The translations under genes were made by a program, and so were the position numbers. Below, in pieces: positions 17,324 through 25,421 of a DNA stretch of 64,000 nucleotides. The stretch is from DATJGR01 sp041739525. Its GTDB lineage: Bacteria > Pseudomonadota > Gammaproteobacteria > Pseudomonadales > Azotimanducaceae. The stretch lies in the NCBI GenBank assembly GCA_041739525.1, contig JBGSNQ010000111.1:1-64000 (forward strand). Direction: 5' to 3'. The notes beneath the pieces were generated by a model. The model did not search any database, was not told the origin of the DNA, and saw only the letters and a list, made by a program, of their open reading frames with translations. Numbering within the stretch: position 1 is the stretch's first letter; each line of letters begins with the position of its first letter.

Positions 17324-17366
17324 AAAAAAGAAAAAGCCCCGGCGCATCAGGGGTGTGTGCCGAGGC
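17324..17366 (-). terminator. Rho-independent terminator (minus strand)
   Basis: Read on the minus strand, GCCTCGGC (17366-17359) pairs with GCCGGGGC (17343-17336), eight base pairs with one G-U. A run TTTTTCTTTTTT (17335-17324) follows directly. It would end transcripts arriving from the CoA-transferase/small-gene side and insulate the glyoxalase gene. Confidence 0.8.
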
Positions 17367-17421
17367 GAAGACCAGGAGTGTGTGTGGTCTATCGAAGGTT
17401 GGGGTAAACGAGCAGTTGTCC

Positions 17422-17511
17422 CTATACCAGGATGAATGAACCGATGACAGCCAAGAGCGTCGTCAGCGACGTGCATAGCAGCCAGGTTTCACTTCGGGTC
17501 AAACGTTCCAT
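17422..17511 (-). CDS. Possible 29-aa single-pass membrane peptide
   Basis: ATG at 17511 opens a 29-codon frame ending at TAG (17422-17424). The peptide has a charged head (MERLTRSE) and a continuous hydrophobic helix (WLLCTSLTTLLAVIGSFILV), the form of many small bacterial membrane peptides. An intrinsic terminator follows 56 bp downstream on the same strand, which suits a short independent transcript. The ribosome site is weak (AGAAA). Composition and terminator are seen; that it is translated is inference. Confidence 0.35.
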   Translation of the reverse strand: MERLTRSETWLLCTSLTTLLAVIGSFILV

Positions 17512-17592
17512 AGCATTTCTGAACAACGATCGTCGGGAGGCATCGTACGTCGCAAAACTGCAAGCATTATGGAACGTTAATGGACCTCCCGA

Positions 17593-17814
17593 TCACTCGA
17601 CGGTCAGGCGGTCCAGGCGATCGTAGTGGCGTTCCAGCAACTCGTGATACGCGTGCACGACGCTGCTGGGTGTCGGTCGCTGAAATGATTGGCGCCTCGC
17701 CAATTCCTGCCGCAACTGATCAATCTCGTCGATCAGGTGTTGCCGTTCAGCAGCGCGGGAGTTCGTTGCGACAGTCATCTCGATGGCGTTCACTTGGGCA
17801 CGAGTGCGCACCAT
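17593..17814 (-). CDS. Small coiled-coil hypothetical protein
   Basis: This is a 73-aa protein, mostly helical: a heptad-like stretch (ERQHLIDEIDQLRQELARRQ) and a second helix (HAYHELLERHYDRLDRL) joined by a Pro-rich turn. No membrane segment, cysteine or known motif. An internal ATG (residue 13, MTVATNS) may be the true start since no clear ribosome site precedes either. It lies 57 bp downstream of the CoA-transferase on the same strand. Possibly a small structural or regulatory protein; function not assignable. Confidence 0.5.
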   Translation of the reverse strand: MVRTRAQVNAIEMTVATNSRAAERQHLIDEIDQLRQELARRQSFQRPTPSSVVHAYHELLERHYDRLDRLTVE

Positions 17815-17871
17815 AGCAAGGCTGGTGATGCGGACTGTCAGCCGATTGTGGCTCCGCTGTAACAGTCGGGA

Positions 17872-19089
17872 CTAGATAACCCCGGCGGCCCTGAGTTGGC
17901 GAATGTCGGCGGTCCCGATTCCGAGCTCTCCAAGCACTTCATCCGTATGTTCACCGAGGTCAGGCGCGGGCTCGATTGGCTGGCGAGCTACGCCGCGAAG
18001 ATTCACCGGGTGGTTGATCACCGGCGTTGAATCGGAAAGCGTCGTCTTCGTGGTCACCGTCATGCCGTTCAGCGGCAGTTGAGGGTCGGCGAGAAGGTCA
18101 TCCAACGTGCCCATGACGGCGCCCGGCACCTTTGCTTCACGGAATGCTGCGAGCCAGTGACTGGCCGATTGACGGCCGATCGCCTCTCGCATGCGTTCTA
18201 CGAGTTCGACACCGTTCTCAAGGCGAGCTTCGGGCGTTGCGAATCCACTGTCGGTCAGCATGCTGCCCAGGCCCAGACATTGCAGCAGCGCTTCGATTTC
18301 GGTGGGAGTTCTGACCATGGTGAACTGCAGCCATCTGCCATCAGCGGCGCGGTACATCGGACGCGTCATCGCCATGCGGGTTGCGCTTCGCCAGCCCGAA
18401 AAGTCCGCGCCCACCAATTTAGCCTGCGCGACGCAGCCGGCGGCCCAGAGTCCGTTTGCCAACAGCGAGGTGTGGACCTCGCCGCCGACTCCCGTGCGTT
18501 CGCGCCGGTACAGCGCGGTGACGATCGATGCGTACAGCGCGACCGCGCTCGGATGATCGCCCATGCCTGGCAACGACTGCGCCGGCTCGACATCACCGGT
18601 TCGAACCTGATCCATCAGTCCGGTGCGTGCCCAGTAGGCGACGAGGTCGAATCCTTCGCGGTCGCGTTCCGGCCCTTCCTCGCCATACGCGGTCAATGAC
18701 GCGTAGATCATTCTGGGATTGACCTGAGCGAGGTCGGCATACGTCAGACCCAGTGCACGCCGCATCGGCATCGGCTGGTTCGTTACGTAGACGTCGCAGT
18801 CTTCGATCAAGCGCATCAGGATCGCCTTACCCCTGGGATCCTTGAGGTTCAGCGTCACCGAGCGTTTGTTGCGCGCGTCCATCATCCACATGTAGTTGAT
18901 TTCGGATGCGGGCATGCCGGGCGCGGCGGCGAGCGCACGGTAACCGTCGCCCACACCCGGCATCTCTACTTTGACGACGTCGGCCCCGTAGTCCGCGAGG
19001 ATCGTTGCGGCAACCGGACCGGCGATCCAGCTCGCGACGTCGACGACCTTCAAACCCGCAAACGGCGGCTCATCCGAAAGCGTTGTCAT
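17872..19089 (-). CDS. CaiB/BaiF family (class III) CoA-transferase
   Basis: This is a 405-aa family III CoA-transferase, the second in the window. ATG 19089 is chosen because GGAGGT lies five bases upstream; a longer frame to 19113 lacks a ribosome site. Key blocks are GLKVVDVASWIAGPVAA, YGADVVKVEMPGVGD, DARNKRSVTLNLKDPRGK, YASLTAYGEEGP and GFDLVAYWARTGLM, carrying the probable catalytic Asp. It activates a carboxylic acid with CoA from a donor acyl-CoA. It is next to the questin-oxidase-like gene, 34 bp apart, suggesting a joint pathway. Confidence 0.92.
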   Translation of the reverse strand: MTTLSDEPPFAGLKVVDVASWIAGPVAATILADYGADVVKVEMPGVGDGYRALAAAPGMPASEINYMWMMDARNKRSVTLNLKDPRGKAILMRLIEDCDVYVTNQPMPMRRALGLTYADLAQVNPRMIYASLTAYGEEGPERDREGFDLVAYWARTGLMDQVRTGDVEPAQSLPGMGDHPSAVALYASIVTALYRRERTGVGGEVHTSLLANGLWAAGCVAQAKLVGADFSGWRSATRMAMTRPMYRAADGRWLQFTMVRTPTEIEALLQCLGLGSMLTDSGFATPEARLENGVELVERMREAIGRQSASHWLAAFREAKVPGAVMGTLDDLLADPQLPLNGMTVTTKTTLSDSTPVINHPVNLRGVARQPIEPAPDLGEHTDEVLGELGIGTADIRQLRAAGVI

Positions 19090-19123
19090 GTGACCTCCGG
19101 TCAGACCGCGCAACGCTACACGA

Positions 19124-20125
19124 TCACCGCATTTCGGGCAGCCGTGGTTTCAGGTACTCGGTTGCGACCCATCGATATGTCGGGTCCTCGAAGGCGTTCG
19201 ATTGTGCGAGACATGAATATGCAACCTTAACGTCGTGCTCGTCGGTGGCCTTGCTCAGTCGTTCGATGGGTAGCACCGCAGATGCACGTGGGAGAGTCTC
19301 AAATGGCGGAGCACCAATCGCCAGATATGCGGTCGCAATGCCCGTGCTCAGCAGCGCATCCAACCCCGATCCTGCGTATGGTGCACAAACGCGAAATGCG
19401 TGGCCGCTCGTGACGAGATGAAGCGCGAAGAAGTCGTGCGTCGCGTGGAATACTTCGAGACACGCGCGACTGATCTCCTCGAGCGCGCGTCCGGCGTGGC
19501 CGCCTGCGGGGCGGAGTTCCGCTGCGCCATTGGTGATTCGTTGGTATCGAACGTTGAACGGACCGCGCGAATAGCGCGGATCCTGCATGGATCGAATCGA
19601 TTCGACATAAGTGCGCCCGTCGGACTTCGAAGTGTCGCGTGCAGCAATGTTCGCAAGCACCGGGTCGTCGCCCGCGATAGTCATGTAGGCCAACCCGGCG
19701 GCGATCTCGGAAGTCGATTCGAACTCAATGCCGTATCCCAGGCGAATCAACGGATGGAAGGCATCCTTGACCCAGCCGGAGATCAGCGCGGGGAGATACC
19801 GCGCTACCGTCGTCTGCCATCCCAATGACTCGATTTCGCTCCCAAAGAAGGCCAGCAATGCGGCGTACGATTGCCGTCGGCCGATGTGATCGCGCCAAGT
19901 CGAGGCGCTGACGGATTCGACCGGGGGCGATACCGAAACCAGTCGTGTCCGATACGCGGCAGCGAACCTATCGATGTCCGCGAATCCGATGCCGAGTCCG
20001 TGCATCGCGAGATAGGCCATCGGTCCGTGGTCCGAGTTGTCGCTGGGCGGGTAGTGGGGGTCGAACGTTGCGCCGTGTCGACGTACCAGTGTTTCCAGTT
20101 CTGCGGACAGTCGGGGTGAACCCAT
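19124..20125 (-). CDS. Questin oxidase family (DUF4243-type) protein
   Basis: This is a 333-aa protein resembling the questin oxidase/AflY family, which carries out Baeyer-Villiger-type cleavage of anthraquinone rings in fungi and is of open function in bacteria. Recognisable blocks are SDHGPMAYLAMHGLG at about residues 30-45, WRDHIGRRQSYAALLAFF, HPLIRLGYGIEF and EVFHATHDFFALHLVTSGHAF. Several conserved His residues could bind metal or substrate. The start ATG 20125 lies just inside the divergent promoter region shared with the regulator at 20240. Genes for CoA activation sit downstream on the same strand. Confidence 0.75.
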   Translation of the reverse strand: MGSPRLSAELETLVRRHGATFDPHYPPSDNSDHGPMAYLAMHGLGIGFADIDRFAAAYRTRLVSVSPPVESVSASTWRDHIGRRQSYAALLAFFGSEIESLGWQTTVARYLPALISGWVKDAFHPLIRLGYGIEFESTSEIAAGLAYMTIAGDDPVLANIAARDTSKSDGRTYVESIRSMQDPRYSRGPFNVRYQRITNGAAELRPAGGHAGRALEEISRACLEVFHATHDFFALHLVTSGHAFRVCAPYAGSGLDALLSTGIATAYLAIGAPPFETLPRASAVLPIERLSKATDEHDVKVAYSCLAQSNAFEDPTYRWVATEYLKPRLPEMR

Positions 20126-20161
20126 TTTGTTGGCTCCACGAGTTTTGAAATAGATTGCTTG

Positions 20162-20209
20162 TTTTATAGCCAACAGTCGAGTGACTTTTGAAACGAGGTG
20201 CTTATAAAA
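20162..20209. promoter_or_regulatory. Divergent promoter region with inverted TTTTATA/TATAAAA boxes
   Basis: The 114-bp gap between the questin-oxidase-like gene (minus) and the regulator (plus) has TTTTATA at 20162-20168 and TATAAAA at 20203-20209. They are inverted copies flanking 34 bp and are AT-rich against a GC-rich background. Each is a good -10 box for one of the two directions; the -35 boxes are weak. The spacer between them is a plausible operator for the adjacent regulator. Confidence 0.45.
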
Positions 20210-20239
20210 TGATCGTCCGTCGCAGTACCCGGAGCATTG

Positions 20240-20884
20240 GTGCAGAACTTGATAGCCGCTGAACGAACGGCAGACCGTTTGCTGATGATCCTCAAAACTC
20301 GCGGCGCGCAAACCACCCGTTCGCTCGCGACAGCACTCGAGATCTCCGTTCCAGGTGTTCAGCAACAGCTCAGCAGGCTCGAGGCAGACGGGATGGTGAG
20401 TTCGACGCCGAATGCCGGTGGCGTTGGTCGCCCCGCGCTCAGTTGGTCGCTCACAGAACGGGCGCTCGACAAATTCCCCGATACACACGCCGAACTCACC
20501 GTGACGCTGATCGACTCGATTCGACGCAGTCTGGGCGAGGCGGCGCTTGAGACGGTGATCGCCGAACGGGAGACGGCGTCGCGAGCGCGCTATCGAGAAG
20601 GCCTCGCTGGAGTCAAAACGTTGAAGGCACGCGTCGAGCGTCTCGCCAATTTGCGCACCTCGGAAGGCTACATGGCGGAAGTGGAACGCCTGCCGGATCA
20701 CGCGTGGTTGCTCGTGGAAAACCACTGTCCCATCTGCGCGGCAGCGCGAAGCTGTCAGGGGTTCTGCAGGCACGAGTTGGAGCTGTTCCGCGAATTGCTG
20801 GGTCCGCAGGTGGATGTCGAACGAGTCGAGTACGTTCTGGGTGGCGGACGGCGCTGTGCATACCGGGTTACGCCGAGCCGGTAG
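20240..20884 (+). CDS. Winged-helix transcriptional regulator with C-terminal cysteine cluster (SufR/COG2345-like)
   Basis: This 214-aa protein has an N-terminal winged helix-turn-helix (about 8-75: TTRSLATALEISVPGVQQQLSRL and the wing GGVGRPALSW). The C-terminal part carries ordered cysteines, CPIC at 163-166, C172, C176 and C206. This layout is shared with SufR-type and COG2345 regulators, where the cysteines can hold an Fe-S cluster. GTG 20240 fits GGAG at 20231-20234 better than TTG 20237. It is divergent from the questin-oxidase-like gene and probably controls it. Its end overlaps the BKACE gene by 17 bases tail to tail. Confidence 0.85.
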   Translation: MQNLIAAERTADRLLMILKTRGAQTTRSLATALEISVPGVQQQLSRLEADGMVSSTPNAGGVGRPALSWSLTERALDKFPDTHAELTVTLIDSIRRSLGEAALETVIAERETASRARYREGLAGVKTLKARVERLANLRTSEGYMAEVERLPDHAWLLVENHCPICAAARSCQGFCRHELELFRELLGPQVDVERVEYVLGGGRRCAYRVTPSR

Positions 20885-21779
20885 CTGAACCAGTAGAGGT
20901 ACGCCCGAGTCCGAGTAGCTCGCGCGTTTCGCGGCAACTTGCGGGGCGCTTTCCCAGTTCCCGACACAGCGCGACCGCTTCGCCAACGAGATCAACGTTG
21001 CTCTTGTGTGGATCTGGATTTGGTTCGAGGCCGACCTGCAGGTGGCCGCCGCGTTCGATCACGTAGGTTGCAAAGCTGCGATTCGCGATCAAATCGCCGC
21101 CCTGAATCGAAACCAGCCACGGCAGCGTCCACTCTTCGAGCATTTCCAGGTACGCGTTCAGCGCAGTCTTGGTCGGCGGCAATCCGAACCCGGCCTTCGC
21201 GCCGCCGAAATAGAACTTCACGAACGCGCCTGTCGGCAACTTCCCGGCCCGCAGATAGCCGCTGATGACGCGAACGAAGCCCGGTTCGAAGATGGAGATG
21301 CTCATGCCGAGTTTGAGCCTGCGGCACGTCTCGATCATGTACACCGCATCCGCAAATGTATTCTGATAGACGAGTGACTCGGCGCGCGGACTGCCATCCG
21401 CGTAAAACCGCCCGATGTTCGTCGAGCCGGTGTCTACCAGACCGAGATCGAGTAACCCGGTCTCGACGAGCGACCCGATGTGCGCGTAACGCCGCTCGAT
21501 CGGAATGCCGTTCCCGCCGCCGCCCATCGTCGGATAGAAGATTGCGTGCGGATGCCGCGCCCGTATGCGGGTCCAGATAGCAGCATATGGAGCGGCTGCG
21601 TGATTTCCGTCGCCGCCCAATACCGGCTCGGTGTTGTGGTTGTGGATGATCGATGCGCCGGCGTCGATGCACGCGATGCCGTCCGCGACAAGTTCGTCGG
21701 CCGTGGTCGGAACACGAGCACTGACACGTCGCGGTGTGCCGCCGTTCAGGGCGGCTTCGATGATCACCAGATCGCGCAT
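20868..21779 (-). CDS. BKACE family (DUF849) beta-keto acid cleavage enzyme
   Basis: This 303-aa protein belongs to the 3-keto-5-aminohexanoate cleavage enzyme family. It opens with VIIEAALNGGTPRR. It carries the metal-binding pair H46-x-H48 in SIIHNHNTEP, YPTMGGGGNG, FEPGFVRVISGYLRAG, KFYFGG and VGLEPNPDPHKSN. Members condense a beta-keto acid with acetyl-CoA on a zinc centre, giving acetoacetate and a new CoA ester. Which beta-keto acid is used here is not evident. It is the downstream partner of the host-attachment-family gene with a single base between them. Confidence 0.9.
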   Translation of the reverse strand: MRDLVIIEAALNGGTPRRVSARVPTTADELVADGIACIDAGASIIHNHNTEPVLGGDGNHAAAPYAAIWTRIRARHPHAIFYPTMGGGGNGIPIERRYAHIGSLVETGLLDLGLVDTGSTNIGRFYADGSPRAESLVYQNTFADAVYMIETCRRLKLGMSISIFEPGFVRVISGYLRAGKLPTGAFVKFYFGGAKAGFGLPPTKTALNAYLEMLEEWTLPWLVSIQGGDLIANRSFATYVIERGGHLQVGLEPNPDPHKSNVDLVGEAVALCRELGKRPASCRETRELLGLGRTSTGSATGSA

Positions 21780-21780
21780 G

Positions 21781-22203
21781 CTACAGGTACGTCGGAAGCA
21801 TCTTGCGAATGTCCGCCGGCTTGCGTTGCGTGACGTTCTTGTCGATCTCCAGAACAACCAGCTTGGCGAGTCCGCCGCTCATCGTCTTGCGCAGCATCCC
21901 GAGCACATCGGGCGCCGCAACTACGATCAATTGCTCGAGCTGGTGTTCAATCCGACCCGCTTCCAATCGCAAGGCGATCTCGCGTGCGAATTCGTGCGCC
22001 TGCTGGTCGCGCGCGCTGTGCTCTGCACCCAGTACGTGCTGATCGTTCGAGCGGCCCGGACGGTCGCTGGTCAAGTCTCGCTCGTGCGCGCGAGCTTCCG
22101 GATGCACGAGGTCCTCGAGTTCTTCGAGCGGACCCTTCGGAGTGGCAACAGAGAAGAGGCGGGCTCGCGATCGATCTGCAACGACAACCCAGGTCTTGCG
22201 CAC
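21781..22203 (-). CDS. Host attachment protein family (baeRF-like)
   Basis: This 140-aa protein starts KTWVVVADRSRARLFSV, the hallmark opening of the Host_attach/baeRF family, related to the eRF1 central domain. Further marks are DLVHPEAR, the charged loop at 45-65, HEFAREIALRLEAG and LIVVAAPDVLGMLRK. The family was named for a plant-attachment phenotype in Agrobacterium; a ribosome-associated role has been proposed from the fold. It lacks the Gln-rich catalytic loop of true release factors. It is packed between an alpha/beta hydrolase and BKACE gene on the same strand. Confidence 0.85.
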   Translation of the reverse strand: MRKTWVVVADRSRARLFSVATPKGPLEELEDLVHPEARAHERDLTSDRPGRSNDQHVLGAEHSARDQQAHEFAREIALRLEAGRIEHQLEQLIVVAAPDVLGMLRKTMSGGLAKLVVLEIDKNVTQRKPADIRKMLPTYL

Positions 22204-22264
22204 GATTTAGCTCCGCCGGTTGCGTTTTCGGAGCATACCCTGCGAACCGGCGCGAGCAAACGCA

Positions 22265-23215
22265 TCAACGGTATTGGGCGAGCGCAGCGGACATTTCGTC
22301 TCGCCGATCCTCGCGGATCCAGTCGAGAGCGAATGCCTTGATCGTCATCGCGGTAGCCAGTGGCTCGTCGAACATCATGTGGTGGAAGGTTTCCGGAATC
22401 GTAACGATGGGCATCGCACCTGCGGTGATGGAAGCCATGTATTCGGCGCTTTGCGCGCCCGAGTCTTCGCTGTTTTCGCCGAGAATCAGTGCGGAGCGAC
22501 ATTTCAGCGCGACGAACTTGTCGCACTGATCGGCCCCCATTTCGAGGTGATCGAACAATGCGGGGTCGAACTTCCAGGTCCAGCCGCCTTCAACGGCACG
22601 CAGCGACTGGCGTGCAATGTACTCGACCACATAGGGATGCTGGCACGGTTGCTCCGGAATCAGCCGGAAGCGTCCTAGAGCCGCATCGATGTCGGCGTAC
22701 ACGCGCGTTGCACGGCGGGTTTTTCCCTCGCGTTCTGCGCGGCCACCCCATTCCGTATAAGCCTCGGGAGGGCTGACAGTGAAGTCCGCGAGCACGATTC
22801 CACCAAGGTGATCGCCGTAGTAGTGCCCGGTTTCGAGTACCACGAACCCGCCGAAGCTATGCCCAACGACGAACGGTCGCGCGCCGAGCTCCGCTGCCTG
22901 ACACACCGCCCACACTTCATCAGCGAAGTTCCGCCCCGTGTAACGGTCGCGCCAACCGCTATCGCCGTTGCCGGAGAGATCGAGCGCGACGACGCGAAAC
23001 TGGTCTGCGAGAAACGGCGCGACGAATCGCCACCATTCGAGGTGCGCATTGCTTCCGTGAACCAATGCAATACCGGGCTTGCCGCGCTGTCCCCACACGC
23101 GATAGCTGATCGAAATGTCATCGACCAAGACGTGTCCCTGCTCGCCGCGATCCGATAGAGCGCGCTCGAACCATGCGGGTCGTCGTGCAGGTGGGGTTGC
23201 TTCTGGGTTGGTCAT
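22265..23215 (-). CDS. Alpha/beta hydrolase
   Basis: This is a 316-aa alpha/beta hydrolase with the oxyanion block ALVHGSNAHLEWW, DLSGNGDSGWRDRY, the nucleophile elbow VVGHSFGGFV, and a late His in FHHMMFDEP. The acid is probably in LILGENSED, which is less standard than the usual Asp. The length and cap region resemble epoxide hydrolase/haloalkane dehalogenase-type members. It is the first gene of a minus-strand set (hydrolase, host-attachment family, BKACE), 61 bp before the next. It is divergent from the peptide transporter operon. Start ATG 23215. Confidence 0.9.
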   Translation of the reverse strand: MTNPEATPPARRPAWFERALSDRGEQGHVLVDDISISYRVWGQRGKPGIALVHGSNAHLEWWRFVAPFLADQFRVVALDLSGNGDSGWRDRYTGRNFADEVWAVCQAAELGARPFVVGHSFGGFVVLETGHYYGDHLGGIVLADFTVSPPEAYTEWGGRAEREGKTRRATRVYADIDAALGRFRLIPEQPCQHPYVVEYIARQSLRAVEGGWTWKFDPALFDHLEMGADQCDKFVALKCRSALILGENSEDSGAQSAEYMASITAGAMPIVTIPETFHHMMFDEPLATAMTIKAFALDWIREDRRDEMSAALAQYR

Positions 23216-23343
23216 CGTTGCATCGGCTGCTATTTCAAAGGGCGCGAATCTAACACGCCTCCGCACGTGCGTTGGAGCCGTGCGCGCGGCCGAGTACCAT
23301 GGCGACCTTTCGTTTCGAGGCAATTGACCGGCGTGATGGTGAC

Positions 23344-24384
23344 GTGACCAGCTATTTCATCCGGCGATTGCTGCTGATCATTCCGACTTTCCTCGGAGTT
23401 TCGCTGCTCGTTTTCACTCTCACGCGTCTGGTTCCCGGCGGACCGATCGAGCGGATGCTGAACGAGGCCGCGATGGCGCCGCAACCCGGCGCTCAGGTCG
23501 TGAACACCGGCGGAAAGGGCGGCAGCGTGTTGTCCAAAGAACAGCTCGCGCAGCTCGAAGCCTACTACGGCTTCGACAAGCCGATCTTCGTCAGTTACGT
23601 CGGCTGGCTATCGCGCGTCGTGCGACTCGACCTGGGCACTTCGACCCGCTATTCCGAGCCCGTGTGGGACATCATACAGAGCCGCTTTCCGATCTCGATT
23701 TTCTACGGCGTCGTGACCTTGATACTGACGTACGGCGTGTGTATTCCACTCGGCGTCGTCAAGGCGATTCGCCACCGAACGCTTTTCGACAGCGTCAGTT
23801 CGGCATTGGTGTTCATCGGCTATGCGATTCCCGGATATGTCGTTGGCATCGGTCTGCTCACCGCATTCGCGTGGAAGCTGGATTGGTTTCCCCTCGGCGG
23901 TTTCGTTAGTGACGACTTCGACGACTTGTCACCGAACGAGCGGATCCGAGACATCGTCAATCATGCGGTACTGCCGGTGTTGTCTTACGTAGCAGGCAGC
24001 TTCGCAGTGACCACGCTGCTGATGAAGAACTCGCTGATGGACAATCTCGCCGCTGACTACGTGCGCACTGCAATCGCGAAGGGAATGACGTTCCGTCGCG
24101 CAGTGTTCAAACACGCATTTCGCAACAGTCTCGTGCCGATTGCGACGTCGTTCGGCGGCAACATCTCGTTGATTCTCACGGGATCGTTTCTGATCGAGAA
24201 GATCTTCGATATCGACGGTTTCGGTCTGCTCGGCTTCGAATCTCTCGTCGAGCGCGACTATCCGGTAGTGATGGGCATCCTCGTGATTTCTTCGCTGTTG
24301 TTCATGATCGGCAACATTCTGTCCGACCTGTGCGTTGCCATCGTCGATCCACGCGTCAAGTTCGGTAGCGGTGAAGCGGGATGA
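23344..24384 (+). CDS. Oligopeptide ABC transporter permease (YejB/OppB-like)
   Basis: This is an inner-membrane permease of about 346 aa with six predicted membrane helices. Opening YFIRRLLLIIPTFLGVSLLVF and the EAA-type loop near VRTAIAKGMTFRRAVFKHAFRN are characteristic. The inserted loop before TM2 with the Gly-rich segment and YYGFDKP is typical of the YejB branch (microcin C/peptide import) rather than DppB. GTG 23344 gives the conserved N-terminus; ATG 23299 and the ATG at 23272 would add an unconserved extension. First gene of a five-gene importer operon. Confidence 0.92.
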   Translation: MTSYFIRRLLLIIPTFLGVSLLVFTLTRLVPGGPIERMLNEAAMAPQPGAQVVNTGGKGGSVLSKEQLAQLEAYYGFDKPIFVSYVGWLSRVVRLDLGTSTRYSEPVWDIIQSRFPISIFYGVVTLILTYGVCIPLGVVKAIRHRTLFDSVSSALVFIGYAIPGYVVGIGLLTAFAWKLDWFPLGGFVSDDFDDLSPNERIRDIVNHAVLPVLSYVAGSFAVTTLLMKNSLMDNLAADYVRTAIAKGMTFRRAVFKHAFRNSLVPIATSFGGNISLILTGSFLIEKIFDIDGFGLLGFESLVERDYPVVMGILVISSLLFMIGNILSDLCVAIVDPRVKFGSGEAG

Positions 24385-25421
24385 GTGTCAGTCCGCTTAC
24401 GCTGAAGCAGTGGCAGCGATTCAAGTCGATCAAGCGCGGTTACTACGCGGCGCTTGCAATGGCCGGCCTGCTCGCGATGTCGTGTGGCGCCGAGCTGTTG
24501 GTGAACAATCGCGCGTTGATAGTGAGCTATGAGGGGAGGCTGTTCTTTCCTACGTACGGTGCGTTCCTGCCGGGAACCACGTTCGGGCTCGGCTACGACT
24601 ACGAAACGAATTATCGAGAGTTGCGTACTGTGTTTGCCGAAAGCGGTGCCGGTTGGGTGTTGATGCCGCCCATTCCATTCAACGCATTCGAGAACGACTT
24701 GCGCGAGTCCGCGTATCCGCCGTATCCGCCGTCGGTTGCCACGCGGCATTTCCTCGGTACGGATACGACCGGCCGTGACGTGGTCGCGCGGCTTGTTTAC
24801 GGATTCCGAATCGCGATCGGGTTCTCGCTCGTATTGCTGCTCTGCAACTACGTCATTGGTGTCGCCGTCGGCTGCGCAATGGGCTTCTGGGGCGGTGCAT
24901 TCGATCTGTTCTTTCAGCGCGTCATCGAAGTGTGGTCCAACGTGCCGTTTCTCTACGTGATCATGATCGTGGCATCGATCATGGTGCCGACGTTCTGGAC
25001 GCTGACCTTGGTGATGGTGTTGTTCGGCTGGATGTCGATGACGTGGTACATGCGCACGTCGACGTACAAGGAGAAGGCCCGCGATTACGTCATGGCGGCG
25101 CGTGCCCTCGGCGCATCGAGTACGCGTATTGTCGCGCGGCACATCCTGCCGAACACCGTATCGGTGATCGTCACGTTCATTCCGTTCTCGATTGCGAGCG
25201 GCATCACCGCGCTGACCGCGCTCGACTATCTCGGTTTCGGTCTACTGCCACCAACTCCGAGTTGGGGCGATCTGTTGTCGCAAGGCACCGCCAACCTCGA
25301 TTCGCCGTGGATCGTAACTTCTGTGGTGTCCGCGATGATCGTCATTCTTCTGATGGTCACGTACATCGGCGAGGCAGTTCGCGAAGCGTTCGACCCGAAG
25401 CGGTTTACCTACTATGAATAG
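24381..25421 (+). CDS. Oligopeptide ABC transporter permease (YejE/OppC-like)
   Basis: This 346-aa second permease overlaps YejB by four bases (ATGA). After TM1 it has the large periplasmic insert (residues 45-120, with PYPPSVATRHFLGTDTTGRD) typical of OppC/YejE proteins. The BPD domain contains DYVMAARALGASSTRIVARHILPN, the coupling helix that touches the ATPases. Six membrane helices are expected. It forms the translocation pore with YejB. Confidence 0.93.
   Translation: MSVSPLTLKQWQRFKSIKRGYYAALAMAGLLAMSCGAELLVNNRALIVSYEGRLFFPTYGAFLPGTTFGLGYDYETNYRELRTVFAESGAGWVLMPPIPFNAFENDLRESAYPPYPPSVATRHFLGTDTTGRDVVARLVYGFRIAIGFSLVLLLCNYVIGVAVGCAMGFWGGAFDLFFQRVIEVWSNVPFLYVIMIVASIMVPTFWTLTLVMVLFGWMSMTWYMRTSTYKEKARDYVMAARALGASSTRIVARHILPNTVSVIVTFIPFSIASGITALTALDYLGFGLLPPTPSWGDLLSQGTANLDSPWIVTSVVSAMIVILLMVTYIGEAVREAFDPKRFTYYE

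Noticed and set aside
17432..17626. Plus-strand 64-codon frame
   Set aside because: It runs antisense to the better-supported small membrane peptide and the 73-aa gene, with no ribosome site.
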